Shown here piece by piece: positions 50,999 through 61,242 of a stretch of DNA of 64,000 bases (position 1 is the stretch's first letter; every line of letters starts with the position of its first letter). The stretch spans positions 62,001 through 126,000 of the forward strand of contig CAWFEI010000007.1 in assembly GCA_963814915.1 (NCBI GenBank). The letters run 5' to 3'. Below the pieces are notes generated by a model. That model made no database searches. It saw nothing but the letters and a program-made list of their open reading frames with translations, and had not been told where the DNA came from. Both the position numbers and the translations under genes were made by a program. The stretch comes from VRUE01 sp963814915. Its GTDB lineage: Bacteria; Actinomycetota; Thermoleophilia; Solirubrobacterales; 70-9.

Positions 50999-51238
50999 AT
51001 GAAAATGCGCCAGAGCATCAATCATTTCGAGGTCGCCTTCGAGCAGGAGACGAGCTTGGAGCGCCGCCGCCGAGAGCAGCTGCGCCGCCGCGCCGCAAAC
51101 CGGTCGCGCGAGCGCCGCATCGTCCGCAAGGAACAGCACGGCAAAGTGCGTTTCAGCGTGCTGGCGGTCTCTCTTACGGCGACCGTGGGGATCGTCGTCG
51201 TCTCGATGTTCGAGGCCCTCTCCTTCCTGATGGCCTAG
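50999..51238 (+). CDS. Small single-pass membrane protein
   Basis: 79 aa: an amphipathic, strongly basic N-terminal part (LERRRREQLRRRAANRSRERR) and one C-terminal transmembrane helix (VLAVSLTATVGIVVVSMFEA). Function unknown. The ~95 bp upstream contain GC-rich hairpins (GGCGGGGGCGTTAGCCCCG and GCCTTTCGGGGC) that may form a structured leader, and I see no obvious SD. Probably a real gene because of G/C third-base bias and the clear membrane helix. Confidence 0.6.
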   Translation: MKMRQSINHFEVAFEQETSLERRRREQLRRRAANRSRERRIVRKEQHGKVRFSVLAVSLTATVGIVVVSMFEALSFLMA

Positions 51239-51294
51239 GCGCGAGCCCCGTGACGCCGCGAACCGCCGTCCAGGTTGAATAGACTCGCGCGCCG

Positions 51295-51933
51295 ATGGCA
51301 CGACGCTCACTGAAGCCACAGCTGAACCAGATCCGCGCCTGGGTGCGGCAGGGCCGCACCGACGCCTGGATCGCCCACCAACTCGAAGTCTCCGCTTCGG
51401 AGCTGCGCGAGTTCCGCAAGCAGCACGACCTCACCCCCGACGGCGACGAGAACGCCGGCGGCGAGGTCGATCTCCGCGACGAGATCGAGGCCGAGGTCGA
51501 GGCCGCCACGGCCGAAGAGGAAGACGAAGAGGACGAGGAGCCCGAAGACGACTCCTCCGAGGACGAGGGCGAAGGCGAAGAGGACGAAGGTGACGAGGAG
51601 AGCGACCAGGCTAAGAAACCAGCTCGCAAACCGCGCGACCGCAAACCGGCCGGGGACGGCGGGGGCGACGACGGCGAAGAGGGCGGCTCGGGCCGTCCGC
51701 GTCGCAGGCGCCGGCGCGGCAGGCGCGGCGGTCGTGGCCGGCGCAAAGAGCTCGAGGCGACTTTCGACCACGGCGAGCGCGACGGCTACGGCCTCTGGCT
51801 CGACGCCGCCGTCAAGGACAATCCCGTCTACTCCGAGCACTGGGCCGGCAAGCGCGAAGTCACCGTGCGCATCGACGCCGACCAGATCGTGATCCGCCGC
51901 GCCGGTGAGAACACCGGCGAGTCCGACCAGTAG
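51295..51933 (+). CDS. Charge-segregated protein with N-terminal helical domain
   Basis: 212 aa in four blocks: a helix-turn-helix-like ~1-45 (KPQLNQIRAWVRQGRTDAWI, ASELREFRKQHDL); an acidic, disordered 60-105 (EEEDEEDEEPEDDSSEDEGE); a basic RGG-like 130-150 (PRRRRRRGRRGGRGRR); and a folded C-terminal ~60 residues (ELEATFDHGERDGYGLWLDA, KREVTVRIDADQIVIRR). The basic block suggests RNA/DNA binding. I do not recognise the family. TAGACT lies 9 nt before the ATG. Confidence 0.75.
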   Translation: MARRSLKPQLNQIRAWVRQGRTDAWIAHQLEVSASELREFRKQHDLTPDGDENAGGEVDLRDEIEAEVEAATAEEEDEEDEEPEDDSSEDEGEGEEDEGDEESDQAKKPARKPRDRKPAGDGGGDDGEEGGSGRPRRRRRRGRRGGRGRRKELEATFDHGERDGYGLWLDAAVKDNPVYSEHWAGKREVTVRIDADQIVIRRAGENTGESDQ

Positions 51934-52036
51934 CAACTGGTCGGCTGACCAAGCAGAGCAAGGACGCAGGGAGCGTGGCGTGCTCTGCACGCGAGCGACC
52001 GAGGACGCCGCTATGCGCCGGTCAGACGACCAGTTG
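51934..52036. repeat. 103-nt intergenic inverted-repeat structure
   Basis: A 17-bp near-perfect stem (CAACTGGTCGGCTGACC with GGTCAGACGACCAGTTG) encloses about 69 nt that themselves fold (GCAGAGC...GCTCTGC). The left arm can alternatively pair with the end of the upstream gene (CCGACCAGT/ACTGGTCGG). It lies between convergent genes, so at minimum it is a bidirectional terminator. Different internal sequence from the 114-nt family. Confidence 0.55.
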
Positions 52037-52345
52037 GCGGCCGCCGGCGAAGTCGGTGGCGCCTCTCAGATACAGCCAAAAGGCGGCGTCGGCAAGCGAC
52101 TGGCCGTCACCGGCCAGGCCGGGCGCCGCGTCCGTCGCCGCCTGCAGGCACCAGTCGGTCCCACGCCCGTAGAGGTCCGCCAGCTGCGCCGCCGAGTAGG
52201 TCGGCCCGACCCGTCGCCGCAGCTCGTCCTGGATCGCCGCGACGACCCGGTCCGCCTGGCGCCGCTCGCGCTGATCGTCGATCGCGCGTAGAGCGCGCAG
52301 CCCCTCCTCCCACTGGAACAGCGCGTTCTCGAGCGGATAGCCCAC
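52022..52345 (-). CDS. Conserved small helical protein
   Basis: 107 aa from GTG 52345 (VGYPLENALFQWEEGLRAL). A Trp/Glu-rich first helix, then QRERRQADRVVAAIQDELRR, YSAAQLADLYGRGTDWCLQA and DAAFWLYLRGATDFAGGRQL. A longer upstream frame would overlap the next gene without sense. No domain recognised; the pattern looks like a conserved lineage-specific protein. Its 3' end lies in the inverted-repeat structure. Confidence 0.65.
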   Translation of the reverse strand: MGYPLENALFQWEEGLRALRAIDDQRERRQADRVVAAIQDELRRRVGPTYSAAQLADLYGRGTDWCLQAATDAAPGLAGDGQSLADAAFWLYLRGATDFAGGRQLVV

Positions 52346-52376
52346 GCGCCTCAGATTAGCGAGCGGGTGGCGTCCC

Positions 52377-54708
52377 TCAGTTGGTGGGGATTTCGCGCAG
52401 GGGGGCGTTGGCGGGCCCACAGGCGCTTGGGTCGAGCCGGCCGTGAACGCGCCAGACGGTGACCGGGCCGCTGCGGTCGACCGGCGTCACGGCGGCCTCA
52501 TGGCGCAGCCAGCGGGCCTCGGGTGAAACGATGGGCTTGCCGGGCTCGATGAAGTTGAGGAAGGGCGCGGTGACCAGGTAGTCGAGGTCCGCCTCGTCGA
52601 CCGCGGCGCGGAACCCGGCGCAGGTCGGGATCGCGTTGTAGGCGCCGTGCGGGCCCCTCCGGCCGAGATAGATGACCCGGTTGGAGAGGTCGGTGCCGTA
52701 GAAGCCGTACTCGAGGAATCCTGCCGTGGTGCCGGTCAGGCCGATGCGCGCGTCACGCACGTCGCGGGCCCAGCGGTAGGCGGAGTCGAGGTGCATGCCG
52801 GGGATGCTCGCCCCCGGGTCCGCGTTGGCGAAGCGATCCCGCAGGTAGTCGCGCTGGATCGGGTAGCCGATCGCGGCGACCAGCACGGCCAGGGCGACGA
52901 ACCCGGCCGCCAACGCGCCACGCGGCAGGCCGCGGCTGCGGGCGAAGAGCAGGGCGGCCGGAATCAAGACGAAAAGCAGGGCGATGAGCCACGCGAAGAG
53001 GCGGTCGGGGTCGCGCAGGACGGCGTCGGCGCGGTTGGTTGCCACGAGGAGCAGGAGGAGGGCGCCGAGCAGGGCCCAGTCCGGCCAGGACCATGGCTGT
53101 CGGCCGCGGGTCCTGTCGGGGGGGAGGGGCCCCGGGGCTTCGCTGGGTTTTTCGCCTGAATCGCCACCGGCCGTCCAAGATTCCGGTTGGGGCGAAAAAG
53201 AGGACGCCGCTGTGCCCCGGGGCGCCTCCCCCCCGCCACCCGCGGGTGAGGCCGAAGTCCGGGACCGCCGAAGCGAGAGAAAGGCCACCGGCAGCACAGT
53301 CAAGCCGGCCAGGAGGGCTGGGATCGCGTAGCGGATGTTGATGCCGAAGCCGGTGGGCGCTCCGTCAGCGCCGGCGGCGCTCAGCGGGGTGAAGAGGTAG
53401 GCGAGGAGGCCGAAGAGGGCGACGCCGCCGATCCAGCGGAGGACTCTCGGGCGGCCCCAGACGAGGGCGGCGAGGGCGCCGGCAACGGCGGCGGCGATGA
53501 CCAGCGGCCAGAGGGCGCCGAAGGCCTGATGCAGGCCCGGCTCGAAATAGTCGCGCCAGATGCCGGTGTCGGTTGCGTAGTGGGCGATGCTGAAGTCGGG
53601 ACGGCCTTCCTGCAGTCGCTCCGGATGCGGCAGCGTGATCGGACCGAGATGCTCCAGCTGTGGGAGCGGGTTGCCGGAGATGATGAGGTTGCGCAGGTAC
53701 CAGTAGCCACCACCCGCGAGGCCCGCCACGAACCACCAGCCCGTCACCGCCCAGCGGCGCCCGGACGGGGCCAGGACGATTACGGCGAGGGTCAGGGCAG
53801 CGGCCATCGCCAGCGCAGTCGACTTGGTGCCGACAGCCATGCCGGTGGCGAGGCCGGCGACCGCGAGTGGAGGCCATTGGGACGCGGGTCCTGTCCGCGG
53901 GAGAGACGCTTTCCAGTTGACGAGGATGGCAATCGCCGCCAGCAGCAGGGCGGCGGCCATCAGGTCGTTCTTGGCGGCGCCCGGCTCGCGGACGACCAGG
54001 GTGTGGCACTCGAGGATCACTGCGGCTGCGACCGTCGTCAGGGGAGCGCGACCATAGGGGCGGCCGATGCACCATGCCGCGAGGAAGGCCGTCCCGAGCC
54101 AACCGAGGTTGAGGAACAAGCTCAGCGTGTCCCGGCCGGTGACCAGGATCCCGACGCTGTGCAGCAACTCGGAGTTCTGCGGGTAGAACCAGTTGGTGAA
54201 GACGGTCTCGGTGTAGTGCAGCCCCGTCACCGAGTGGCCGTGCGCCATTTCGACCGCGAACGGCAGGTGGTACCAGAGCGAGTCGAAGTTGAAGACCCCT
54301 CGACCAAGAGCATCCATGGCCGTCAGCCCCCAATGCGCCACGACGAGCGCCATAACCCCCACAGCCGATGACCTGCGGCAAGCACGATGCGGGACCGTCA
54401 TCGATTCCGCACCCCTCCCGCGGAGTGGCACGGGGAGGGCCCCGCCGGGCCCCCCGCGAGAGCACCGCGGCCGCCAGCAAAACAGCCGAGGCAACCAGAT
54501 GCCAGCATAGAGCAGACTGACCGACGCCCAACAGCTCTGCCAGCCAGATCAGCAGCGCGATGCCCACGACCGCCTCGACCAGCCTCGCGGGCGCCCCCTC
54601 CCAGGCCGGCATCAGCCAGCGCCGTAGGCCCACAGCCGAGTACCCCAGGGAGAGGGCGAGAATGGCCAGCAGGACGGCGCTGAGAGCGTAGGAGCCGGCG
54701 CTAACCAC
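52377..54708 (-). CDS. Polytopic GT-C glycosyltransferase-like membrane protein (one frameshift)
   Basis: About 775 aa if one extra base in a G-run near 54455 is removed. The N-terminus starts at 54708 (MVSAGSYALSAVLLAILALS) and the remainder reads from there in a second frame. More than ten hydrophobic segments are visible. The first extracytoplasmic loop holds FNFDSLWYHLPFAVEM, resembling the acidic catalytic loop of GT-C/ArnT/PMT enzymes, and a soluble C-terminal domain follows. A Pro/Ser/Gly-rich insertion (~residues 480-530) is odd. Likely transfers a sugar from a polyprenyl carrier; acceptor unknown. Confidence 0.72.
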
Positions 54709-54729
54709 CGGTGCCCCCCCGGAGCGCGG

Positions 54730-55077
54730 TTAGCCCTGGCCGCCGAGCCCGTGGACGACGATCGGCGTCTCGCCTTCGGCGACCATGCCCTGGGCGCGCG
54801 CGCGGCGGGCGATCGTCTTCGGGTCGTCGGCCGTCTGGATGCGGTTGTGGAGGCGCTTGTTTTCGCGCAGCAACTGGTGGAACTCTGCCTTCGCGTCGGT
54901 CGTCGCCGTGTAGGTCTTGACGAAGTCGATCGCCGGGTTGAGGTAGGAGTAGAGGACTGCGGCGAGGACGAGCGTCAGCGCGATCCTCCCGACCCTGTCC
55001 CAGCGAATCCGGCTGCCGCCGCGACGGGCCGCCGGTTTGCGCCGTGCGGCCGGACGCCGTTTGGAGCGGGTCGCCAT
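54730..55077 (-). CDS. FtsB/DivIC-type septum formation initiator
   Basis: 115 aa, a bitopic cell-division protein. A basic N-terminus (ATRSKRRPAARRKPAARR), one transmembrane helix (RIALTLVLAAVLYSYLNP), an extracytoplasmic coiled coil (AEFHQLLRENKRLHNRI) and the conserved C-terminal IARRARAQGMVAEGE motif are present. It follows enolase on the same strand, the usual actinobacterial eno-divIC order. It should act in the FtsL/FtsB/FtsQ complex at the septum. Confidence 0.9.
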   Translation of the reverse strand: MATRSKRRPAARRKPAARRGGSRIRWDRVGRIALTLVLAAVLYSYLNPAIDFVKTYTATTDAKAEFHQLLRENKRLHNRIQTADDPKTIARRARAQGMVAEGETPIVVHGLGGQG

Positions 55078-55114
55078 ACCGGCAGCTACGCTGCCGGGCG
55101 CCGCATTCCTTCAT

Positions 55115-56410
55115 TTAAGCCACGTGCTGGGCGAAAGCGTTCAGCCCGGGGAACTCGGCCGCATCCCCAAGCTCCTCCTCGATGCGGAGCAGCCGGTTGT
55201 ACTTGGCGACGCGGTCCGAGCGCGAGGGTGCGCCGGTCTTGATCTGGCCGGCGCCGGTGGCCACGGCCAGGTCGGCGATCGTCGTGTCCTCGGTCTCACC
55301 CGAGCGGTGCGAGATGACCGCCGTGTAGCCGGCCTCGCGGGCGATCTGGATCGCCTCCAGAGTCTCGCTCAGGGTGCCGATCTGGTTGACCTTGACCAGG
55401 ATCGAGTTGCCGACGCCGAGCTCGATCCCGCGGCGCAGGCGCTCGGGGTTGGTGACGAAGAGATCGTCGCCGACGAGCTGCACCCGCTTGCCGAGGCGCT
55501 CAGTGAGCAGCTTCCAGCCTTCCCAGTCCTCCTCGTCCATGCCGTCCTCGATCGAGACGATCGGGTAGCGCCCGCAGGCGTCCTCCCAGTAGGCGGCCAT
55601 CTCCTCGGAGGAGAGCGTGCGGCCCTCGTGCTCGAGCACGTAGGCGCCGCCTTCGTAGACCTCGCTGGTCGCCGGGTCGAGGGCGATGAAGACGTCGGTG
55701 CCGGGCTCATACCCGGCCGCCTCGACACCGGCCAGGACGGCTTGCAGAGCCGCCTCGTTGGACTCCAGGTCCGGCGCGAAGCCGCCCTCGTCGCCGACCG
55801 CGGTCGAGAGGCCCTTCGAGCCGAGGCTCTTCTTCAGCGCGTGGAAGACCTCGGCGCCGACCCGCAGGCACTCGCCGAAGCTCGGCGCTCCGGCGGGGAC
55901 GACCATGAACTCCTGAAAGTCGACCGAGTTGTCGGCATGGGCGCCGCCGTTGAGCACGTTCATCATCGGCACGGGCAGCAGGCTCGGCTCGCCGCCGCCG
56001 TAGAGCTCGGCCAGGTAGCGGTAGAGCGGCTGGCCGGAGTCGGCCGCCGCGGCCTTGGCGGCCGCCAGCGAGACGCCGAGGATCGCGTTCGCCCCCAGGC
56101 GGCCCTTGTTGGGCGTGCCGTCGAGCTCGATCATCGTCTCGTCGAGCGCGCCCTGCTCGGCGGCGCGGGCGCCGGTCAGCGCCGGCGCGATCTCGTCGTT
56201 GACGTTCCCGACGGCGCGGGTGACGCCCTTGCCGCCCCAGGCCTCGCCCCCGTCGCGCAGCTCGACCGCCTCGAACTCACCGGTCGAGGCGCCCGAGGGC
56301 ACGGCGGCGACGCCGCGCGCGCCGGAATCGAGCACGACCTCGACCTCGACGGTCGGGTTGCCGCGCGAATCGACGATCTGGCGCGCGTGAATTGAGGCGA
56401 TCGAACTCAA
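55115..56410 (-). CDS. eno: Enolase
   Basis: A complete 431-aa glycolytic enzyme converting 2-phosphoglycerate to phosphoenolpyruvate. IHARQIVDSRGNPTVEVEV begins it, GASTGEFEAVELRDG contains the mobile loop and GDEGGFAPDLESNE the catalytic Glu. Metal ligands are in FIALDPATSE, SIEDGMDEEDW and LVGDDLFVTN. ILVKVNQIGTLSET has the catalytic Lys and SHRSGETEDTTIADLAVA is the signature. It begins just after the PrsA-like gene and is followed by ftsB/divIC. Expression is expected to be constitutive. Confidence 0.98.
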   Translation of the reverse strand: MSSIASIHARQIVDSRGNPTVEVEVVLDSGARGVAAVPSGASTGEFEAVELRDGGEAWGGKGVTRAVGNVNDEIAPALTGARAAEQGALDETMIELDGTPNKGRLGANAILGVSLAAAKAAAADSGQPLYRYLAELYGGGEPSLLPVPMMNVLNGGAHADNSVDFQEFMVVPAGAPSFGECLRVGAEVFHALKKSLGSKGLSTAVGDEGGFAPDLESNEAALQAVLAGVEAAGYEPGTDVFIALDPATSEVYEGGAYVLEHEGRTLSSEEMAAYWEDACGRYPIVSIEDGMDEEDWEGWKLLTERLGKRVQLVGDDLFVTNPERLRRGIELGVGNSILVKVNQIGTLSETLEAIQIAREAGYTAVISHRSGETEDTTIADLAVATGAGQIKTGAPSRSDRVAKYNRLLRIEEELGDAAEFPGLNAFAQHVA

Positions 56411-56453
56411 GGGCGCGCCAGTCTAACGATGGCCGGGGCGGGCGCGCGGGTCC

Positions 56454-57830
56454 TTATTCGCCTGCGGCGGGAGGCGGGGCTTGTTCTGCCGGGGGCGCGC
56501 CTTCGGTGGGCGGCACAACGCCTTCGGGCAGGCCTTCGAGACCGGCCGCGGCGCCTTCTTCTTTTTCTTCTTCCATCGGCCGCGGGCGCTGCGCCAGCGG
56601 TTTGCCTCTCGGTTCGAGCGGCGTCACGGTCCCCGGCAGGGCCGGGACGAGCTGATTCACAGGAGCGGGGCAGGCTTCCGGCAGGCCGCCTTTCGGGTTC
56701 GCTTCGTAGCAGCCTTCCGGCGCGGTTTTGGGGTGGCCGCTTCCCTTGTAGTTGGCGCAGCGTTCGGTCACGTAGCCCGAGGCGCAGAAGGTCCGCTGCA
56801 TCCACTTCGTGCTGAAGCTTTCGATGAAGTTGGCGAAGTATTCCTGTTCGTTGCGCTGCGCCAGCGTGCTCTTGATCTGGGATTCGACCGTTTCCAGGCC
56901 CTGGATGCTTTCCGGCGTGATGGTCTCGACCTCGAAGACGGTGTAGCCGGCTTTGGTCTTGACCGGGCCGATCACCTGGCCTTTGTCAGCACCGAAGATG
57001 TCGGCGCCCAGCGGTTCTTCTTCGATCCCTTCCTGGACGCCTTCTTTGAGGCCGCCGTTTTCTTTCGACGTCGGATCTTCCGAGTACTTCTTGGCGATCT
57101 TTTTCCAGCTCTTCGCCGAGTCGTCTTTCTGCAGCGCCTTCAGCGCTTCCTCGACCTTCTTCTTCTCTTTGTTGACGACCACGCGCACCGTTCGCGTCGG
57201 TTTCTGCGTGAACTGGGTCGCCTTCGCGGCCTCGTAATAGCTTTCGACTTCGCTCTTGCTCGGCGCCGGCACTTCTTCTTTCAGCTGTTTCTGCAGCTCT
57301 TCGCTGAGGATCTGCAGCTTCACCCGTTCGTCGACGTCCGCGCTCGTGTAGCCGGATTCCTTGAGGAATTCAGCGAATTCCTTCTTGGATTTGAAGCTTT
57401 CTTTCTTGAGTTTCTTCAGCTCTTTGGCGACTTCATCGTCGCTCACCGAGATGCCCCATTCTTCCGCTTGGCCCTGCAGCCAGATCGATTCGAACAGGGC
57501 GTTGAGCGCCGTTTCCTTCAGTTCGTCGTATTTGGCGTCACCGGGTTTCGGGGCTTTTTTCTCGCCGCCCTGCTTGGCGGCAAGCAGGAGCGCGTGGTCG
57601 AACTTGTCCTGGCTGACTTCGCCGATCTCGCTCGGAACGCTCTCGACGATCGCGACGTCGCCCGACGGGACACTCGGATGGCCGAGCCCCTCGGCGATCG
57701 CGACGATCACGAAGAGAACGACGAAAGCCACGCCGAAGACCAGCAGCCCGAGGCGTCGCGTAGCGGCAGGCCCGGAGGCGCTTCCGCCCCCGCCCTTGCC
57801 AGTCCCTTTCCCACCCTGGTTCGGACTCAC
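56454..57830 (-). CDS. Membrane-anchored PrsA/SurA-like peptidyl-prolyl isomerase
   Basis: 458 aa. The Gly-rich head and single TM (LGLLVFGVAFVVLFVIVAIA) anchor it. A SurA_N-type helical chaperone domain (~60-200; FDHALLLAAKQGG, ESIWLQGQAEEWGISVSDDE) and a parvulin domain (~210-330; RTVRVVVNKEKKKVEEALKA, YSEDPTSKENGGLKEGVQEG, GYTVFEVETITPE) follow. The tail has Cys pairs and a Pro/Glu/Ala-rich end. It should help fold exported proteins. GTG 57830 overlaps the mfd stop (GTGA), indicating coupling. Confidence 0.9.
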   Translation of the reverse strand: MSPNQGGKGTGKGGGGSASGPAATRRLGLLVFGVAFVVLFVIVAIAEGLGHPSVPSGDVAIVESVPSEIGEVSQDKFDHALLLAAKQGGEKKAPKPGDAKYDELKETALNALFESIWLQGQAEEWGISVSDDEVAKELKKLKKESFKSKKEFAEFLKESGYTSADVDERVKLQILSEELQKQLKEEVPAPSKSEVESYYEAAKATQFTQKPTRTVRVVVNKEKKKVEEALKALQKDDSAKSWKKIAKKYSEDPTSKENGGLKEGVQEGIEEEPLGADIFGADKGQVIGPVKTKAGYTVFEVETITPESIQGLETVESQIKSTLAQRNEQEYFANFIESFSTKWMQRTFCASGYVTERCANYKGSGHPKTAPEGCYEANPKGGLPEACPAPVNQLVPALPGTVTPLEPRGKPLAQRPRPMEEEKEEGAAAGLEGLPEGVVPPTEGAPPAEQAPPPAAGE

Positions 57831-60800
57831 GAAGCTGGGAGCATATCTTTTTGGACCATTGGCGAGCGGCCCGCCTCGCGCAGGCCCTCCGCCATCGCCA
57901 GGACAGCGGCCAGGCGCGCCTCCGGCTCCTCGGGCACCCGCACCGACGCGGTTTTCTCGCGCCACTCGTACAGAGCCCCCTCGACCTGCTCGGCGAGGCG
58001 GCCCGACCCGTCGGAATCGAGCTCGACGCCGACCACGCTGAGCCTGCCCCCGCGCAGCTCGACGCTGCGCGCGCCGGCCAGGCGCAGCTCGATCCGCGCC
58101 CGCTGCAGCGCCAGCAGGTTCTCGGCCTCGGGCGGCGGCGGGCCGAAGCGGTCACTCAGCTCGTCGCGGATGCGGCGCAGGTCGCCGGGCTCGCGCGCCG
58201 CGACGATCCTTCTGTGGACGTCGATCTTCGCCGCCTCGAAGGGGATGAAGGAGGCCGGGAGGTAGGCGTCGACCGGGACGTCGAAGCGCAGCGGCTCGGG
58301 CGACTCGCCGCCCTCCTCCTCGGCCGCCCCCGCCTCGGCAACCGCCTCGTCGATCATCTGGCAGTAGAGCTCGAAGCCGACCGCCGCGACATGGCCGGAC
58401 TGCTCGTCGCCGAGCAGGTCGCCGGCGCCGCGGATGTCGAGGTCGCGCATCGCGATCTTGAAGCCGGAGCCGAGCTCGGTGTGGTCCGCGAGGGTCGAGA
58501 GCCGCGCCGCCGCCTCCTCGGTCAGGGCCTCGGCCGACGGGTAGAGCAGGTAGGCGAAGGCGCGCTCGCGAGAGCGGCCCACCCGACCGCGGATCTGGTA
58601 GGCCTGCGCCAGCCCGAGCCGGTCGGCGCGCTCGACGATCAGCGTGTTGGCGGTGGGGATGTCGAGCCCGGACTCGATGATCGTCGTCGTCGCCAGCACG
58701 TCGGCCTCACCACGCAGGAAGCCCATCATCGTCTCCTCGAGCTGGGTCTCGTCCATCTGCCCGTGCGCTTCGGTGACCCGCGCCTTCGGCACCAGCCCGC
58801 GCAGCTGCTCGGCCACCTCGGCCAGGCTCTCGATCCGGTTGTGTAGGAAGAACGCCTGGCCGCCGCGCTCCAGCTCGCGCTCGATCGCCCGCTGCACGAG
58901 GTCCTCGTCATAGGGGCCGACGTAGGTGCGGACCGGCCGGCGGCCCTCGGGCGGCGTCTCGATCGTCGAGATGTCGCGCAGCCCCGCCAGGCTCATCTGC
59001 AGTGTGCGTGGGATCGGCGTCGCCGAGAGCGCCAGCACGTCGACCTTGAGCTTCAGTTGGCGGAGCAGCTCCTTCTGCTTGACGCCGAAGCGCTGCTCCT
59101 CGTCGACGATCAGCAGGCCGATGTCCTTCGCCCGCACGTCGCGGGAGAGCAACCGGTGGGTGCCGACGAGCACGTCGATCTCACCCGCCTCGAAGCGCTT
59201 CAGCACGGCCTTGACCTCGGCCGGCTTGCGCAGGCGCGATACCCAGTCCAGCGTGAACGGAAGGTCGGCGAGCCGCTCGCGGAAGGTGCCGAAGTGCTGT
59301 TGGGCGAGGATCGTCGTCGGCGCCAGCATCATCACCTGCTTGCCGTCGGAGGCGGCCTTGACCGCGGCCCGCAGCGCCACCTCGGTCTTGCCGAAGCCGA
59401 CGTCGCCGCAGACCAGCCGGTCCATCGGCTGCTCGGATTCCATGTCCCCCTTGACCGACTCGATCGCCTCCAGCTGGTCGGCCGTCTCGCGGTAGGGGAA
59501 GGCCGTCTCCATCGTCATCTGCCACTCGCCGTCGGGCGCGAAGGCATGGCCCTTGCGGGTCCTGCGCTCGGCGTAGAGGTTGAGCAGCTCGCCGGCCAGC
59601 GCGCCGGCCGCTTTGCGCGCTCGCGCCTTCATGTTCTGCCAGCGCTTGCCGCCGAGCGCCGAGAGCGCCGGTTCGGCCCCGGCGCCGACGTAGCGGCTCA
59701 GCTTGGCGAGCTGGTCGGTGGGGACGTAGACGCGGTCCTCGCCCTTGTATTCGAGGTAGAGGTAGTCGCGGCTGATGCCGCCGACCTCGCGCGTCTCGAA
59801 GCCGGCGAAACGGGCAACGCCGTGGTCCTCGTGGACGACGTGGTCGCCGACGCGCAGGTCGCTGAAGGCGAGGCGGCCGCGCCCGGCGGCTCGCTCGCGG
59901 TCGTCGGCCCGGCGGCGCCGGTGGACGAGGCGGCGGAAGGGGTAGACGGCGATGCGCAGCTCCGGGCTGACGAAGCCCTCGCGCAGGCGCGCCTCGGCGA
60001 AGGCGAGGCCGGGATCGGGTGAGAGGCGGCCGCCGTCGAGCAGCGAGACGTCGAGCCGGTCGAGCCCGTAGCGCGAGCGCTCGGCCTCGCCGCGGTTGTC
60101 GAAGGCGACGACGGTGCGGTATCCGGACCGGACCAGCTTCTCCAGCTCGCCCTCGGCCTCCTTGACGCTGCGCGCCGGCGACTCGGCCCGCGAGGCGCGG
60201 AAGGCGCTTTCGTCGTCCTCGCCGGCGCCGCCGACCGTGAGCACGGCGCGGGCGGCGAGCGACGTCGCCACGTCGACGTAGAGGTGGCGGGCGTCGTCGG
60301 CGTGCATCGAGGCGATCGCGTCCTCCCAGTGATCGCGCAGGGCCGGCTCGATCTCCTCGGCGGCGGCGAGAATCACCGCGGCCTCGTCAGGGACGAGGTC
60401 GAGCGGCGGCCCGAAGTGCTCCAAGGGCAGCGCGTCGGCGGCGCTGGGCGCCTGCTTGCCCTCTTCGGCCGCCTCCATCGCCGCCAGCTCGGCCATTTCG
60501 CGGTGCTCGGCGTCGAGCTCGGCGGCCGGCGCCAGCTCAACCCGCTCGGCGTCGCCGAGCGAGCGCTGGGTGAAGGTCGAGAACCAGCGCATCGACTCGA
60601 TCTCGTCGCCGAACAACTCGATTCGCACCGCCCGCTCCTCGGTCGCCGGGTAGACGTCGAGGATGCCGCCGCGGACGGCGAACTGGCCGCGCTCCTCGAC
60701 CTGCTCGACCCGCTGGTAGCCGGCGCCGGCGAGGTCACGGGCGGCGGCGTCGAGGTCGATCTGGCCGCCCCGCTCGAACGCGAAGCCGGCCGGGCGCAGC

Positions 60801-61220
60801 GAGGCGTCGGGCACGGCCTCGGCGAGCGCGGTGGCGCTGGCGACGACCACCGCGTCGCACGCCCTCGCGCAGCGAGTCGAGCGCATCGATCCGCAGCCCG
60901 ACCAGGTGCGGCGGCGGGGTGACGTGCGAGGCGTAGCCGGTTCCCCGCGAGGGGTAGAAGCGGACACGCCGCGGCGCCAGGTAGGCGCGCAGGTCGGCGG
61001 CGAGGTCGCGGGCGGAGCGGTCATCGGCGCTGACCAGCAGGGCCGGGCGCTCGGCAAGGCCGCGGTCGTCCTCGAGCAGGGTCGCCAGCAGCAGCGGCCG
61101 CAGGGTCGAGGAGGCGCCGATCCCGACCGGCTCGCCCCCGCGCGCAGCCCGCACATCGCCCGCGAGCGCGTGCAGGCGCTCGTTCTCCGATGCGATTTCA
61201 AGTAGCGGGCGAAGGGACAT
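57827..61220 (-). CDS. mfd: Transcription-repair coupling factor Mfd (one frameshift)
   Basis: About 1,130 aa. It starts MSLRPLLEIASENERLHALA and runs in one frame to DALDSLREG. One extra base near 60860 then moves the reading to CDAVVVASATALAEAV, after which the rest is intact. UvrB-like N-terminus; CarD-type RNA-polymerase interaction domain (LRVGDHVVHEDHGVARFAGF, YVPTDQLAKLSRYVG); helicase motifs CGDVGFGKTEVALRAA, LIVDEEQRFGVKQKE, ALSATPIPRTLQMSL and TTIIESGLDIPTANTLIVERA; then the TRCF domain. Removes stalled polymerase and recruits UvrA. The single indel in an otherwise perfect gene suggests a sequence error. Confidence 0.95.
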
Positions 61221-61242
61221 TGGCGAGGTAGGCTGCCCCTCG

